A stretch of DNA of 64,000 bases from Tuctoria greenei (taxonomy: Eukaryota; Streptophyta; Magnoliopsida; Poales; Poaceae), in NCBI GenBank assembly GCA_036927565.1, contig JAYESD010000009.1, positions 151,240,929 through 151,304,928 of the forward strand, read 5' to 3'. This document shows, in pieces, positions 24,814-37,100 of this stretch. A model generated the notes under the pieces. The model worked only from the letters and a program-made list of their open reading frames with translations, was not told the DNA's origin and searched no databases. Each line of letters starts with the position of its first letter. Position 1 is the first letter of the stretch. The position numbers and the translations under genes were made by a program.

Positions 24814-25480
24814 GCTTCAATAATAGAATTTTTGTCAGATTTACAAAATTTGGCCACAAATATTCTCTAAAGGTCTTCTATAAAATGAATTTACAGAGAC
24901 ATAACAAGTATGATTAGGGCTACTAATGTAGGAGACGGGCGACGTCTTGAGGCAGACGGAGTCAAAGGGGGAAACAGGCCCAGCAGCATGGGCTAGGTCT
25001 GGGCGGGATCCGGTCCGTTATATCGGGAAACAGGCCCAGATGCATCTTATATATATTACAATAGCATCTGTTAATTAAACATCATATTCATGTCACATAA
25101 TAGGTACAAAAAGGAAACAATCCATATAGTCCATACATCAATATACCAGAACACAATCCATACAGTCCTTACACATGCAAAATTACAGAATCCATATACC
25201 AGAACACACAAAACTAACAGCTTATCAGCTAACGAAAATATACAAAGAAAAAGTAAGGAAACTACATTTACCTTGCAGAGGCGTCAGCACGGTGGGGAGG
25301 CGTCTGCACGGTGGGTCGGCTGGGTGGAGAAGTGGCGGTGCAGGGTTGAGCGGCGGCGCGACAGTAAGGGCTGGGTGGCGGAGCGGCGGCGCGACGCAGT
25401 GGAAATTCAACAGCCTTGCGGCGTCGATATAAATTCTCCAGGGTTGCGTTTTGACTGCGGTGAGGGGACCTTATATAGAT
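24814..25480 (-). promoter_or_regulatory. Leader and promoter region of the tnp2 gene of the giant element
   Basis: Read on the minus strand there is a TATA-like ATCTATATAAGG at about 25468-25479, then a GC-rich 5' UTR ending in a donor (CAAG then GTAAAT at about 25275), an AT-rich leader intron and the tnp2 ATG at 24813. No other gene seen. Confidence 0.5.
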
Positions 25481-26107
25481 GTCGGTTTTTCACAGACAGT
25501 TTTCAACTTTATCTCAGGTGGGTTTTACTTACCAACTGCCTGAAAAGATATTTAATCAAGAATATTAATTAAGAAGTAAATATCTTCACAGGCTGTTGGT
25601 ACTAAATAACCGTCTGAGAAGATGATTATCTCAGGCGGGTATTACTTACCAACCGCCTGAGATAATGCCACCTGAACAAAATATTTTTAAAACTTGTATA
25701 GCTGACATTGTGACGTTTTGGTAAATATCAAATTAATTTCTACTCACATATTATTCACATTTGTGTATCTCATAAAAAAAAGTTCCTTCACTCAACATTG
25801 TTGGTATGAACATATTTGTATAATTTATACATGTATGAATTTTTTTAATTTTTTTAAAGGCATTCCAACATGTCAAACTTCAAATTATCCACCATTCTAA
25901 CTAAATGCTCATATACATATGAGCATTTAGAGCACATTCACTTGATTGAAATCTAGAAATTCTAACACACAAGTATTCATTGACACGAATGAACACATAT
26001 ATATTACAAAACACAAGAAATATGTACAAGAACAGAATTGAAGCTAAACATGTACAAGAACTCCTAAAACTACAAAAGAAATATGTACAAGAACTCCTAA
26101 AACTACA

Positions 26108-26515
26108 CTACGGCCCCGCCTTATCCCTCCTCTCCACCAACTTCTCAAACCACGCCAAGCGGTCCTCCTCCGACTCGTCATCATCGTCGTCATAGTTGTC
26201 ACCACGGTGGTGGCCGCCGTCGTTGTCGCCGTCGTCGGAGGACGACTCGTCGTCATCATCGTCATCATCGTCGTCGTCGTCCTCCTCATCCTCCTCCTCC
26301 TCCTCCTCCTCCTCCTCCTCCACCTCCTCCGACGACGATGCAGCAGGAGAGTGGGTCGGCTGCTCCGGCTGAGCCGATTGCTCCGGCTGTACCGGTGGCT
26401 CCGGCTGCACCGGCGGTGGAACGCGCTGGTCGTCATTCACCCTCTCGGGGGAGCTGCAGCGTATCCGCTTGCAGGGTGGCTGCCTCGGCGGGCTAGGAGG
26501 CGGAAGGTTGGCCAT
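26108..26515 (-). CDS. Hypothetical acidic, proline-rich protein in the central array
   Basis: From ATG 26515 it encodes 135 residues: a basic/proline-rich start (MANLPPPSPPRQPPCKRI), a PPVQPE-type repeat, a long Glu run and a long Asp run, and a short charged C terminus ending ERRDKAGP. An upstream in-frame ATG at 26581 would add 22 residues, but the shorter start aligns with the paralogue at 41114 (MADLPPPSPPREPPCKKL). A TATA motif lies about 100 bp upstream. Compared with the paralogue it lacks the middle WREAYNN-to-GV section. No known family; it may be a captured or transposon-specific gene, and expression is unproven. Confidence 0.5.
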   Translation of the reverse strand: MANLPPPSPPRQPPCKRIRCSSPERVNDDQRVPPPVQPEPPVQPEQSAQPEQPTHSPAASSSEEVEEEEEEEEEEDEEDDDDDDDDDDDESSSDDGDNDGGHHRGDNYDDDDDESEEDRLAWFEKLVERRDKAGP

Positions 26516-26612
26516 GGCTGTGGTGGTTCGTCGGCGCCGGGCTAGGAGGTGGAACGATGGAAGAAGAAGAAAGGAGTGCAAAAGTTCTGTGCTTGTACAT
26601 AACCGACGACGC

Positions 26613-26624
26613 GCCTTATATATG
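26613..26624 (-). promoter_or_regulatory. TATA box of the 26.1-kb hypothetical gene
   Basis: The minus strand reads CATATATAAGGCG, about 100 bp before the ATG at 26515. Confidence 0.5.
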
Positions 26625-28141
26625 GTCTGTGCGGAGTAGACGAGGGAGCGGTTCGTTTCCCGCGCATTGAACTCTTTGCAAACCTCGTGCGGCGCACAAT
26701 TAAACCACTATGGAAGACGATCTTCAGAGATCCTTCCGTCTCTCTGGTATCCATGTGGAACGTCGCGTCCCTGCACCACGGCTTTTCAACTTCTCCGCAG
26801 ACCTCATGCGGCGCGTCAGTTAATTAACATCTTCTCAGGCCATTAATTAACATCTTGTAGTTTCAAAAATGTTTATCTCAGGCGGGTATTACTTACCAAC
26901 CACCTGAGATAATTCCCGATACTGTTCTTCAGTTTCCTTATCCCTTGCTTCTTTTTTATTTAGATTCCAATATATACACTCAAACATGTTTAGATTCTGC
27001 AAATTGTGTCCAAATTCGATGATTCTTTCTTCTACATTTGTATAAAATTAACATCTACCACCTGAACAAAATATTTTTAAAACTTGTATAGCTGACATTG
27101 TAATGTTTTGGTAAATATCAAATTAATTTCTACTCACATATTATTCACATTTTTGTATCTCATAAAAAAAAGTTCCTTCAATCAAAATTGTTCTATGGAC
27201 ATAGATGTATAATTTATACATGTATGAATTTTTTTTTTAATTTTTTTAAAAGCATTCCAACATGTCAAACTTCAAATTATCAACCATTCTAACTAAATGC
27301 TCAGATACATATGAGGCATTCATCAAATTATGAACACACATTGATTGAAAAAAATTTAAAAAAATCTGAAAAAATTCATAGAGGTTGGTATGATGAGTAA
27401 AAATGTCCACTGAAAAATAAATGAAAAAAGCATTATATTCATCAAGATAGAAAAATGAAAAATAGCATTTGTTGTATGTTTTTTATGTTCTGACCAATTT
27501 CAAAGGATTTATGAAGTGAAATTTAATGGTAACCCTTACTTATCAATAATATTACAAGAAAGTGGATTTTGCCCTTTTTAAAGGACCACATTTAATCAAG
27601 AATATTAATTAAGAAGAAGTAAATATCTTCACAGGCGGTTGATACTTACCAACCGCCTGAGAAGATATTTATCTCAGGCGGTTATTACTTACCAACCGCC
27701 TAAGATAATTCCCGATACTGTTCTTAAGTTTCCTTATCCCTTGCTTCTTTTTTATTTAGATTCCAATATAAATACTCAAACATGTTTAGATTCTGCAAAT
27801 TGTGTTCAAATTCGATGATTCTTTCTTCTACATTTGTATAAAATTAACATCTGCCACCTGAACAAAATATTTTGTTCATTGCGCATTGAACTCTTTGCAG
27901 ACCTCGTGCGGCGCACAATTAAACCACTGTGGAAGACGATCTTCAGAGATCCTTCCGTCTCTCTAGTATCCATGTGGAACGTCGCGCACGCGTCCCTGCA
28001 CCACGGCTTCTTAACTTCTCCACAGACCTTGTGCGGCGCGTCAGTTAATTAACATCTTCTCAAGCTGTTAATTAACATCTTGTAGTTTCAAAAATGTTTA
28101 TCTCAGGCGGGTATTACTTACCAACCGCCTGAGATAAGCCC

Positions 28142-28945
28142 ATGGAGTTCCCCTTGCCGCACGATATTGCGGTCGTGATCGCGGGGTGGGTCACCGCAAC
28201 CTCCACCTAGCCCATGGATGACCTCTCCAGTCTGCGCGCCACCTGCAAGGCCATGCACGCGGCGTGCCGTGATCCCACCGTGGGCAGGTGCATGGCGCTG
28301 GAGCGGGAGAGCAGCTGGGGGTGGTTCCAACGGCATGGGAACGGGAGCTACGACGCCCTCGTGAAGCGTCTGGCCAACGTGGGCAACCCTCATGCGTGCT
28401 ACGTCACCGGGTTCGACCTCGTCTTCAACTACGGCCGTGCGCAGGCGCAGCGGGGCACCCAGTTCCTTGCCCGGGCGGCCGCGAACGGACACAAGGTGGC
28501 ATCCTACGTCCTTTCCATGCTCCACTACGACGCCGACCGCGGGGACCGCAACGCCCTCGAGTATATCTGGCAGGTCGAAGGCGAGGCCCACGTCGGCGAC
28601 AATGCGGTTGGGTCCGTCGCTATGAAGAGGACCCACAAGGAGTGTTGCCGGTGTCGGAATCAAGCCATGCAGAGGCTCGACGTTTTTGTGAGCTGGAGGT
28701 TACTGCGTAGGCCTCCTCTCGGACCGCCGCCGGTGGCGCTGCCCGACATTGACGATGGCGTTTGCCGCTGCCCAACAGGGGGGAACCAGGGGCCTGCCCG
28801 CTGCGGTAGGTGAGGGTGGTCCGAGCGGACCGTCTTCTGTACTGAGAACTGTCGGATTGAGCGCGAGTATGACATGTTCTCCCATAACGTGTTGTACTCT
28901 ATGGGTTATATTCCCTCCATTCCCTTTTGGATGCGCTACCCCTAG
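28142..28945 (+). pseudogene. Captured grass F-box gene, two internal stops
   Basis: It is one uninterrupted frame of 267 codons apart from TAG at 28208-28210 and TGA at 28811-28813. It starts MEFPLPHDIAVVIAGWV (F-box), continues MDDLSSLRATCKAMHAACRD, and has NGHKVASYVLSMLHYDADRG (Sel1-like region), CCRCRNQ and a C-terminal VFCTENCR. This order is that of a large family of grass F-box proteins. It sits inside the central array, framed by a palindrome on the left and block X on the right, so it was probably captured by the CACTA element. F-box proteins normally recruit substrates to SCF ubiquitin ligases; this copy is probably dead. Confidence 0.8.
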
Positions 28946-30280
28946 TTCTCCCAACGCCAATGAAAAAGTATTCATTTATACTTGTATGAATTTTGTTAAT
29001 TTTTTTTAAAAGCATTCCAACATGTCAAACTTCAAATTATCCATCATTCTAACTAAATGCTCATATACATATGAGGCATTCATCAAATTAAGAACACACA
29101 TTGATTCAAAAAAATTTAAAAAAATCTGAAAAAATTCATAGAGGTTGGTATGATGAGTAAAAATGTCCACTGAAAAAATAAATAAAAAAGGCATTATATT
29201 CATCAAGATAGAAAAATGAAAAATAGCATTTGTTGTATGTTTTTTATGTTTTGACCAATTTCAAAAGATTTATGAAGTAAAATTTAATTGTAACCTTTAG
29301 TTATCAATAATATTACAAGAAAGTGGAATTTTGCCTTTTTAAAGGACCCATATTTAATCAAGAATAATAATTAAGAAGAAGTAAATATCTTCATAGCCGG
29401 TTGGTACTTAATAACCGTCTAAGAAGATATTTATCTCAGGCGGTTATTATATACAACCGCCTGAGATAATGCCCGATATTGTTCTTCAGTTTCCTTATCC
29501 CTTGCTTCTTTTTTATTTAGATTCCAATATAAATACTCAAACATGTTTAGATTCTGCAAATTGTGTCCAAATTTGATGATTCTTTCTTCTATAGTTGTAT
29601 AAAATTAACATCACCACCTGAACAAAATATTTTTAAAACTTGTATAACTGACATTGTAATGTTTTGGTAAATATCAAATTAATTTCTACTCACATATTAT
29701 TCACATTTGTGTATCTCATAAAAAAAGTTCCTTCACTCAAAATTGTTGGTATGAACATATTTGTATAATTTATACATGTATGAATTTTTTTAATTTTTTT
29801 AAAAGCATTCCAACAAGTCAAACTTCAAATTATCCACCATTCTAACTAAATGCTCATATACATATGAGGCATTCATCAAATTATGAACACACATTGATTC
29901 AAAAAAATTTAAAAAAAATCTGAAAAAATTCATAGAGGTTGGTATGATGAGTAAAAATGTCCACTGAAAAAATAAATGAAAAAAAGCATTATATTCATCA
30001 AGATAGAAAAATGAAAAATAGTATTTGTTGTATGTTTTTTATGTTCTGACCAATTTCAAAGGATTTATGAAGTGAAATTTAATGGTAACCTTTACTTATC
30101 AATAATATTACAAGAAAGTGGATTTTTGCCTTTTTAAAGGACCACATTTAATCAAGAATATTAATTTAAAAGAAGTAAATATCTTCATAGGTGGTTGGTA
30201 CTTACCAACCGCCTGAGAATATATTTATCTCAGGTGGGTATTACTTACCAACCGACTGAGATAATCTTCTTCTCAGACGT

Positions 30281-30555
30281 GAAATTTTAATTAACGATGA
30301 ACACACTACACATTCATTCATTGACACTGTTGAAGAACACACAATATACTCATTTATTAACAATATTCAATCACACATCTCATAAAAGAACACACAAGAT
30401 GCGCAATATTTACACAAGAACACACAAGAACACACAAGATACACAAGTAATATTCAATCACATATATTAACAAAGATATATTTCATTCATTAACAATATT
30501 TACAAAACAGAAGCAACTAAAAACAACAAAAAGAAAAACTAATTAAATCCTACTC
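30281..30555. other. AT-rich 3' flank of the split acidic gene
   Basis: Contains short repeats of ACACAAGA and ATTCATT and no gene. It probably includes the 3' UTR of the gene ending at 30556. Confidence 0.5.
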
Positions 30556-30870
30556 CTACTCCTCTTCCTCCTCCTCCTCCTCCTCCTCGTCCTCCGGCGG
30601 CGACTCCGGCACCGGTGCAACAGGAGACAGGGTCGGCTGCACCGGCTGCACCGGCGGTGCAACCCCGAGGTTGCTAGCCGTCGCCTCCACCAGCGTTCTA
30701 CGGCCCTCGGGGCCAAGAACCTGGGCCATCGTCGCGAACAGAATGTCGAGACGATCAGCCACCCCCGTGAGGGCGTAGAGGTAGTGGCCCATAGTACCCA
30801 TTCCAGTATACTCTGGAAGGATACCCAGCCCCAAGGCACTCATGGCGCGAGACGTATTGTTGTACGCCTC
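30556..30870 (-). pseudogene. Second part of the acidic gene split by element A
   Basis: Reads EAYNNTSRAMSALGLG then ILPEYTG, LYALTGVADRLDILFATMAQ, and a C terminus with PPVQPVQP and a run of Glu to the stop at 30556. The PVQ/Glu part aligns with the paralogue at 26108-26515. The first part lies at 41010-41114 on the other side of element A. The two parts do not join in one frame (an indel of one or two bases is needed), so the gene was already shifted or has decayed since. Confidence 0.6.
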
Positions 30871-30873
30871 TCA

Positions 30874-31375
30874 CACTACAGGAATCCCGACGATTTGCGA
30901 CGGCCATGGCCGTCGCAAATAAGCGATTTGCGATGGCTTTCTTTATTTGCGACGGTTTAGCCATCGCAAATAAATCGTCGCAATTCAGCTTATTTGCGAT
31001 GGCCACCGTCGCAAATAAGCTTTAATTGCGACGGCTAGGGGGGCCGTCGCAAGTTATTGCCGCGGGCCGGTGGGCCCCGCAACCTTATTTGCGACGGTGT
31101 GGCCGTCGCAATTAAAGCTTATATGTGATGGTCTGGCTGTCGCAATTAAGTGCTTCTATTTGCGACGGCCTGGCCGTCGCAAATAAGTCCAGTGGGCTGG
31201 ACCCACGGGTCCTCCTCCCGGGCCCATAGAGCTATTTGCGAAGGTCGTGCCGTCGCAATTAAACATTAATTGCGACAGCCAGGCCGTCGCAAATAGCAGA
31301 GGCCTATTTGCGACAGCCTGGTCCCTTATTTGCGACGGTACTGTATAAAAAGCCGTCGCAAATAAGGTTTTTTAT
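30874..31375. repeat. 3' subterminal repeats of element A
   Basis: About fifteen TTTGCGACGG motifs or inverses, many paired as GCGACGGC...GCCGTCGC, from the terminus to 31365. Confidence 0.9.
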
Positions 31376-31554
31376 TTTTTTTTAAAAAACAGAAAAAACT
31401 ACCCGGCTCGATGGCCAGAATCACAGAACAGATTCAATACACACATTATATACACATAGCAAAGATCATCATCACAGAGGAAACATCATCACAATCACAA
31501 ACTAATAAATTCCAATACATCTCACATCGTGATCAACAAAGCAAACAAAAGGGC

Positions 31555-34098
31555 TCACTCGCCCATCTGACCTCCGTAGCAACCTCCGGAGCCACCTTCG
31601 AAGTCGAAGTCGTCATCGCGCCTCATTCCAGGCGGCGGTAGCGACGGCGACGGCGTTTGTGCAGCCGTCGCGGATCCCTGAAATTAATGAAACTTAGAGT
31701 TAGAATATAAATACATCAACATCTCTCTCCCTTCCTCTCCCTCTATCTTCATCTAGATCCCCTCTCTTCCCCTCTCTTTTCATTTCTCTTTGTCTCTCAC
31801 TCTATCTTTCTCTCTCACTCTATCTCTCTATTGATATCCTTTTCCCTCTATCTTCCTCCCTCTATCTCCATCTACATCTCCCTCCCTCTATCTTCCCCTC
31901 TCTCTATCTCCATCTACATCTTACTCTCTCTCTTCATTCCTATCCTACTCTATCTATCTTTCACTCTTTCTTCTGTCTCTCTTTCTTCTATCTCTATCAT
32001 TCTTCTGTCTCAATCATTTTCTTCTATCTAACTATCTCTCTCTTTCATCTATCTCAATCTTATTATGTTGGAGAAGAAGGATTACATAGAAACTTACCTG
32101 ACCCGTTGAAGAAGGATCGCCTGGAAGGATCGGTGGTAGTACCGGTAGCTGGATTCCCGGACCTTGCGCCCGAGCGATGGCCTGTCATTGCAAACATTAA
32201 ATGCTACCTATTAATAAGTCATTTACGCTAAATTAATAAGAATTTTAGTTTTTATTTTGTTACGTCCATTGGTTCCCGCATCTGCGCCAACGCTGCTGCC
32301 TGGGTTTGGATCATGGCCTCCATCGCGATCCTTTGACGTTCCGCCACCCTCCTTTCCTCCTCATGTCGCCTTTCGTTTTCTTCTACATTTTATCGGAGGG
32401 ACTGCATCTCAATGTCCCTCTGCGATACGCGGCGACCTCCCATGCCCGAAGCCTGCGTGGAGCTGCCTCTCGCAGGTCTCCCCGCCCTCGAGTCGACAAC
32501 TCCGTCGAATATGGCGAGCCTATAAAAAAGAGAGTCAGTAATATGAAATTGAAATATCTTGAATACTTTGAATTGAAAACGATAAAATGACTTGTAAACT
32601 CACCTTCCGTGTGCTTTTCCACCACCGGATGCATACGCGGCTTGAGGATCGATCGGTTGACGTTCCCAATCGAAATCCTCGCCGTGTATCTTCCTAGCCT
32701 CCTCCCCGTACTTAGCCTGCAAAACAAGAAAACCGTGTAAGTTCAACAATCTATATAGTTATATTTAATATGAATGATTTCTAAACTTACCAACCGCTCG
32801 GCTGCAGCCTGACTGCACCCCGTTTAGCTAAACGCAAGTGGTTATCTTGCTCGGGCCTGCTCTTCCCCTCCACCCCTCTACAGTCTCGAGCCTTCTCAGA
32901 CTTAGCTTTAAACTCGTCGCTAGCCCAGTAGCGACAAAGGGCCCGAAAAGCATCGGTCCGACCCTGCAACCAGCTCACGTGGCCCTGCACATAGTTGGAA
33001 GTCATTAAAAATACCATCGAGGCAATTATCAGAAAAAAATACTTACTACACTCCACGTACCTGCGCGTACTCCTCCTCCGTCAGGTGCCTCTCGCTCTCT
33101 TGCAGGAAGTGTAACACGTGCTGCTGGTTCGCCTTCAAGTGCTCATTAATAATTTGAACACGAGCGTTCGACAAAGCTTGTCGAAGCGCCTTGGCAGCGT
33201 TGAAGTGAAACACTCGCCTCGCATCCTCAAACAGGCGACGGTCGTTCGAGTCCTCTAAAGTATATCTTGCCTGCGATAAAGAATATATCAAAGAGATGTT
33301 CACTAAAAGAGTTTAAGAGTTGTAACTTAGAAACTTTTTTAACATACTTACCATAAAATCAGCCCATACGGCCTCCTGAAGGTTGCCGTGCTCCTGGTGA
33401 TGGACGCGTGCCTAGTCCTCCCACGAAAGAGCGGGCACCCTGTCGATGACCCCGGGATAGTGCAAACGCACTATGGACCCGAGGACACCGTTCACCGGTC
33501 TGTGGTGTTTCTCACCGGTGAAAGACGTGTCATCCCAAGCCCTGTAAGATATTTATCAATTCATTACTTAAGTAAACAAAAGAAACTAAAATTGAACACG
33601 ATAATTTTTATTACCTGTCTCCGACTAGACGAATCACGATCCTCTGTGAACTCTGTGAAGGGACCGCAGGAGGACTGACAAAGTGAGTCCTCCTCGTCCT
33701 CCGCGTCTGCTGGGGCGCCACGTCAGGTGACCCAGAGGGCTCCTCACCAGCTGAGTCAAAGGCCTCAGGAACAAACTCATTGCCAGCTGGGGGCTGGCTG
33801 GCCGAGGGCTGCCTCGCCGAGGGCTGGCTCACCGAAGGCGCTGCAGCCTCTGAGTCAGTCGGTGAGGACTACAACATTCAAATGATTCATACGTAAGTTT
33901 AATATGAATTTGAATTTAAAGAATTTGTCAAAAACGAGTGACATTTACCTGTGACGAAGCTCTAGAGCTGGTCTGAATGTGCCCCAGTAGCTGAGAGCGT
34001 CTGCTGCCAGTCGACGAGGCACCAATGAAAGCGTCTTCAGGTCTAGAGGGGTAGAACCCCCTCGTCGGTGGCACCTTCTTACCCTTCATTGACGCCAT
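31555..34098 (-). pseudogene. Second gene of element A (Transposase_24-like, TnpA role)
   Basis: Nine exons can be drawn: 34098-33949, 33868-33615, 33541-33352, 33270-33061, 32984-32791, 32716-32604, 32519-32264, 32181-32098 and 31677-31555, with GT-AG borders; the first four are confirmed by copy B at 52072-53009. The product starts MASMKGKKVPPTRGFYPS, has Ser/Gln/Pro-rich stretches, a Transposase_24-like centre (DDTSFTGEKHHRPVNG; ARRVFHFNAAKALRQAL; HVSWLQGRTDAFRALCRYW), a charged coil (ERRHEEERRVAERQRIAMEA) and an acidic Gly-rich tail DDDFDFEGGSGGCYGG. Defects are TAG at 33414-33412, a frame change before 32791 and a stop near 32390. Proteins of this type bind subterminal repeats. Confidence 0.75.
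31715..32075. repeat. Pyrimidine-rich microsatellite tract
   Basis: Degenerate CTCTAT/CTTCCT repeats over 360 bp, inside the last intron of the element A second gene. Confidence 0.9.
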
Positions 34099-34182
34099 CC
34101 TGTTGTAATTAGATAATTAGTAAATATGCAAATAAAATATACAAAATTCATGTTACTATCTTCAAGAAAACATTACTTGTAG

Positions 34183-37100
34183 TCACTTCCAAAATTCATC
34201 AACATCATTGTCATGTTTCTGTGCTCTACTCCTTAAACCAGCCCAACGATCTTCCATCGTGGCCTGTTCTAATTTTCGTTTTCGCGTATCATCTGCCTCT
34301 ACATCTTCAACATCTTCAACATCTCCAACTAATTGATTGAGTCCTGCACCAAGATCGACGATAAAAGTGTCTGGCAACTCTTCTTTTTGGTACACTTCTT
34401 CAACGTCTTCGCTATCATGGTAACCATCATCCCCAGAAGTATATAGCCGCTCACGAGGATTCACCTTATATACCACCCACCAAGCACTGAGCTTCGTGCA
34501 TGGATAAGGTAGATAATACACTTGTTCAACTTGATGCGCAAGAACAAATGTATCGTAACCTCGTAGTCGGTCCTTATGTTTCACTTCCACCATTCCAAAT
34601 TGGTTTTCTCGAGTTCCATGAGTACGATCAAACCAGTCACAGTCAAAGAAGACAACTCGAAGAGTCTTATTTCCGGTAAAAGTAAATTCAAGGATTTTGT
34701 TAATGATACCATAATAATCGATTAAATTCCCTTGAGTGTCCATTGCTCTCGTCACAACACCGGAATTTGATGTTGCCGCGAGAGGACGATGAGCTTCAAA
34801 ATGAGTTGTATGGATTCGGAAGCCATTTATGTCATATCGACCATAGCTTCTAACATTAACCAATCCATAAGATAGCTGCCGCAAATCTTCATGGACATTG
34901 TGAGTCCGACACTGTTATAAAAGACGAGAGAATATTACATAATACTTCTTTAATAATAGTAATTTATAATACATAGAAGACGAGAGAATATTACATATTC
35001 TCGAAACCAAGATAGAAAACTCTGCCCCCCATTTATTCCTTCCTTTTGCATCGCTTCTACTTGTTTGGCCGTAGGTTGATGCCTATATGGCCAATATTGT
35101 CTGTGGAACTCGCTGAACATGAAAAAACATCTTTTAGAGTACATGTGTAGCAAAATATGTCGATTAGCATAAACGTAGGAGAAACACTTACTTGAAGTAT
35201 TCTTGCATGCCTTCTATATTTGCGTACATGTAGAGTAAAGCAACAGTCCTTTCCTGTTCGGATAGCACGTAGGTCGTGTAGCTACCAACGGTGGTGCCTC
35301 TCGTATGAAAAATGGAAAGGTCGCTTAGAGGGGGTGTTTCGTCCACATTGTACCGCATCGCCAAAGTATTGATATTGTTTTCTTCCGCAAAGTAGACACT
35401 TGAAAAGTATCCTACTTCCTTAAGAGCATATGCTTCAGCGATGCACCCTTCCACCCTTGCCCTGTTGCCAACCATTGGTTTCAAATATCGTAGCGCTCTT
35501 TCAATGTGATACATCCACCTATATTGCACAGGACCGCCAACTTTAGCTTCGAATGGAAGATGGATAAGCAGATGTTGCATTGGATTGAAGAAACCCGGTG
35601 GAAATTTTTTTTCCATCTTACATAAAAGTATGGGTATCTCCTTCTCTAACTTATCCATCATCCTGATCTTTATTTCTTTAGCACAAAGCTGTCTATAGAA
35701 ATAGCTGAGCTCAGCTAAAACCTTCCACACCGCATCATCTAGATAGCCTCGGAACATAACAGGTAGGAGTCTTTCCATTATAATGTGATAATCATGACTC
35801 TTCAACCCAGTGAGGTTTCCTGTGTTAACATTTACGGGTCGTTTCAGGCTAGCTGCGTAACCATCTGGGAATTTCAAAGTTTTCATCCATTTCATAACTT
35901 CTTTCTTTTCTTTCGATCGAAGACAGAAAGAAGCACGTGGCTTTCCACCACTTTCAGAGATTTCAAGAGTTGGACGGTGACAAATGTCTGCCAAATCTAG
36001 TCTAGCTTTATAATTGTCTTTCGTTTTGCCAGGCATATCCATGCAAGTGCTTATGATACTTTCGCTCATATTATGCTCCTGATGCATGACATCAATGTTG
36101 TGCATTAGAATCAACGACTTCACATATGGTAGCTCCCAAAGTCCACATATGTGAGTCCAATTGTGTTCCTCTCCATAACCTACGAAATATCCAGGACGAC
36201 CTTCATCAGGCACCAGTTTGTCCAACATATCAGAAATTTCTGACCCGTTGAGACGCTTCGGTGGTCCTTTAGTGACAACAGTGTTCTTTCGAAAGACATG
36301 CCCCTGCTGCCTAAATATATGATTCGAGGGAAGCCAACGTCTGTGATAATCGAAGTAAGATATTTTGCCTCCATGAGTTAGTTGAAAACAATCCGTGTCT
36401 GAAGCACATATCGGACACGTCAGACGACCGTGAGTGCTCCATCTGGAAAACATGCCGTATGACAGCAAATCATGGACGGACCACAAATAAGCAGCTCGAA
36501 GGTTGAATTTCTGCTTCTTGTAACTGTCGTACGCTTCGACTCCTGTCCACAAGACTTTCAATTCTTCGATCAACGGTTTTAACATCACGTTGAGACGTGA
36601 CTCGGGATGATCAGGTCCAGGTACAATGAGGCTGAGAAACATGAACTCGTTCTTCGTACAAAAAGCAGGTGGCAGGTTGTACGGAATGACAAAGACAGGC
36701 CAACATGAGTATGGCGTGGCGTTCGTACTGAACGGTGAGAATCCGTCTGTCGCTAATCCGATGCGAACATTCCTCGCATCACGAGAAAAGTCTAGATCGA
36801 AACGGTCTAGCGCCTTCCATGCATCACCGTCGGACGGATGCGTCAAGAATTCTTTGTTCTCACGTTTACCTTCTTTGTGCCATCTCATGTGTCTTGCGGT
36901 TCTTTTTGAAAGAAACATCCGCTTCAACCGAGGTGTCATAGGCAAGTAACAAAGCTGCTTATGTGCGACATCTATCATCACATTATTGCCATCGTCATTA
37001 ACAACTTCGACATACCTCGATTTACCACATTTCAAGCACATCTTCTCATTGGCGTGCTCTTTCCAGAATAGCATGCAGTTGTCTGGGCACACATCAATTT

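Larger units (their letters stand above)
25480..30280. repeat. Central palindromic repeat array of the giant CACTA
   Basis: Seven inverted pairs of the type TATCTCAGGCGG - TTACTTACC - CCGCCTGAGATA lie near 25500, 25640, 26890, 27680, 28110, 29450 and 30240. Between them three blocks are reused: X (starts CACCTGAACAAAATAT; 25670, 27060, 29620, partial at 28960), Y (starts CCCGATACTGTTCTT; 26920, 27711, 29472) and Z (GCGCATTGAACTCTTTGCA; 26662, 27880). The array has grown by internal duplication and holds captured genes. Confidence 0.85.

Noticed and set aside
26207..26545. Plus-strand frame rich in Val and Leu, looking like a membrane protein
   Set aside because: It is antisense to the Asp/Glu runs of the gene at 26108-26515; codons GTC/CTC are the complement of GAC/GAG.
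28118..28663. Minus-strand frame of 181 codons
   Set aside because: Antisense to the F-box gene, whose family match is clear.
31831..32031. Serine/isoleucine/leucine-rich frame
   Set aside because: Produced by the CTCTAT microsatellite in an intron of element A.
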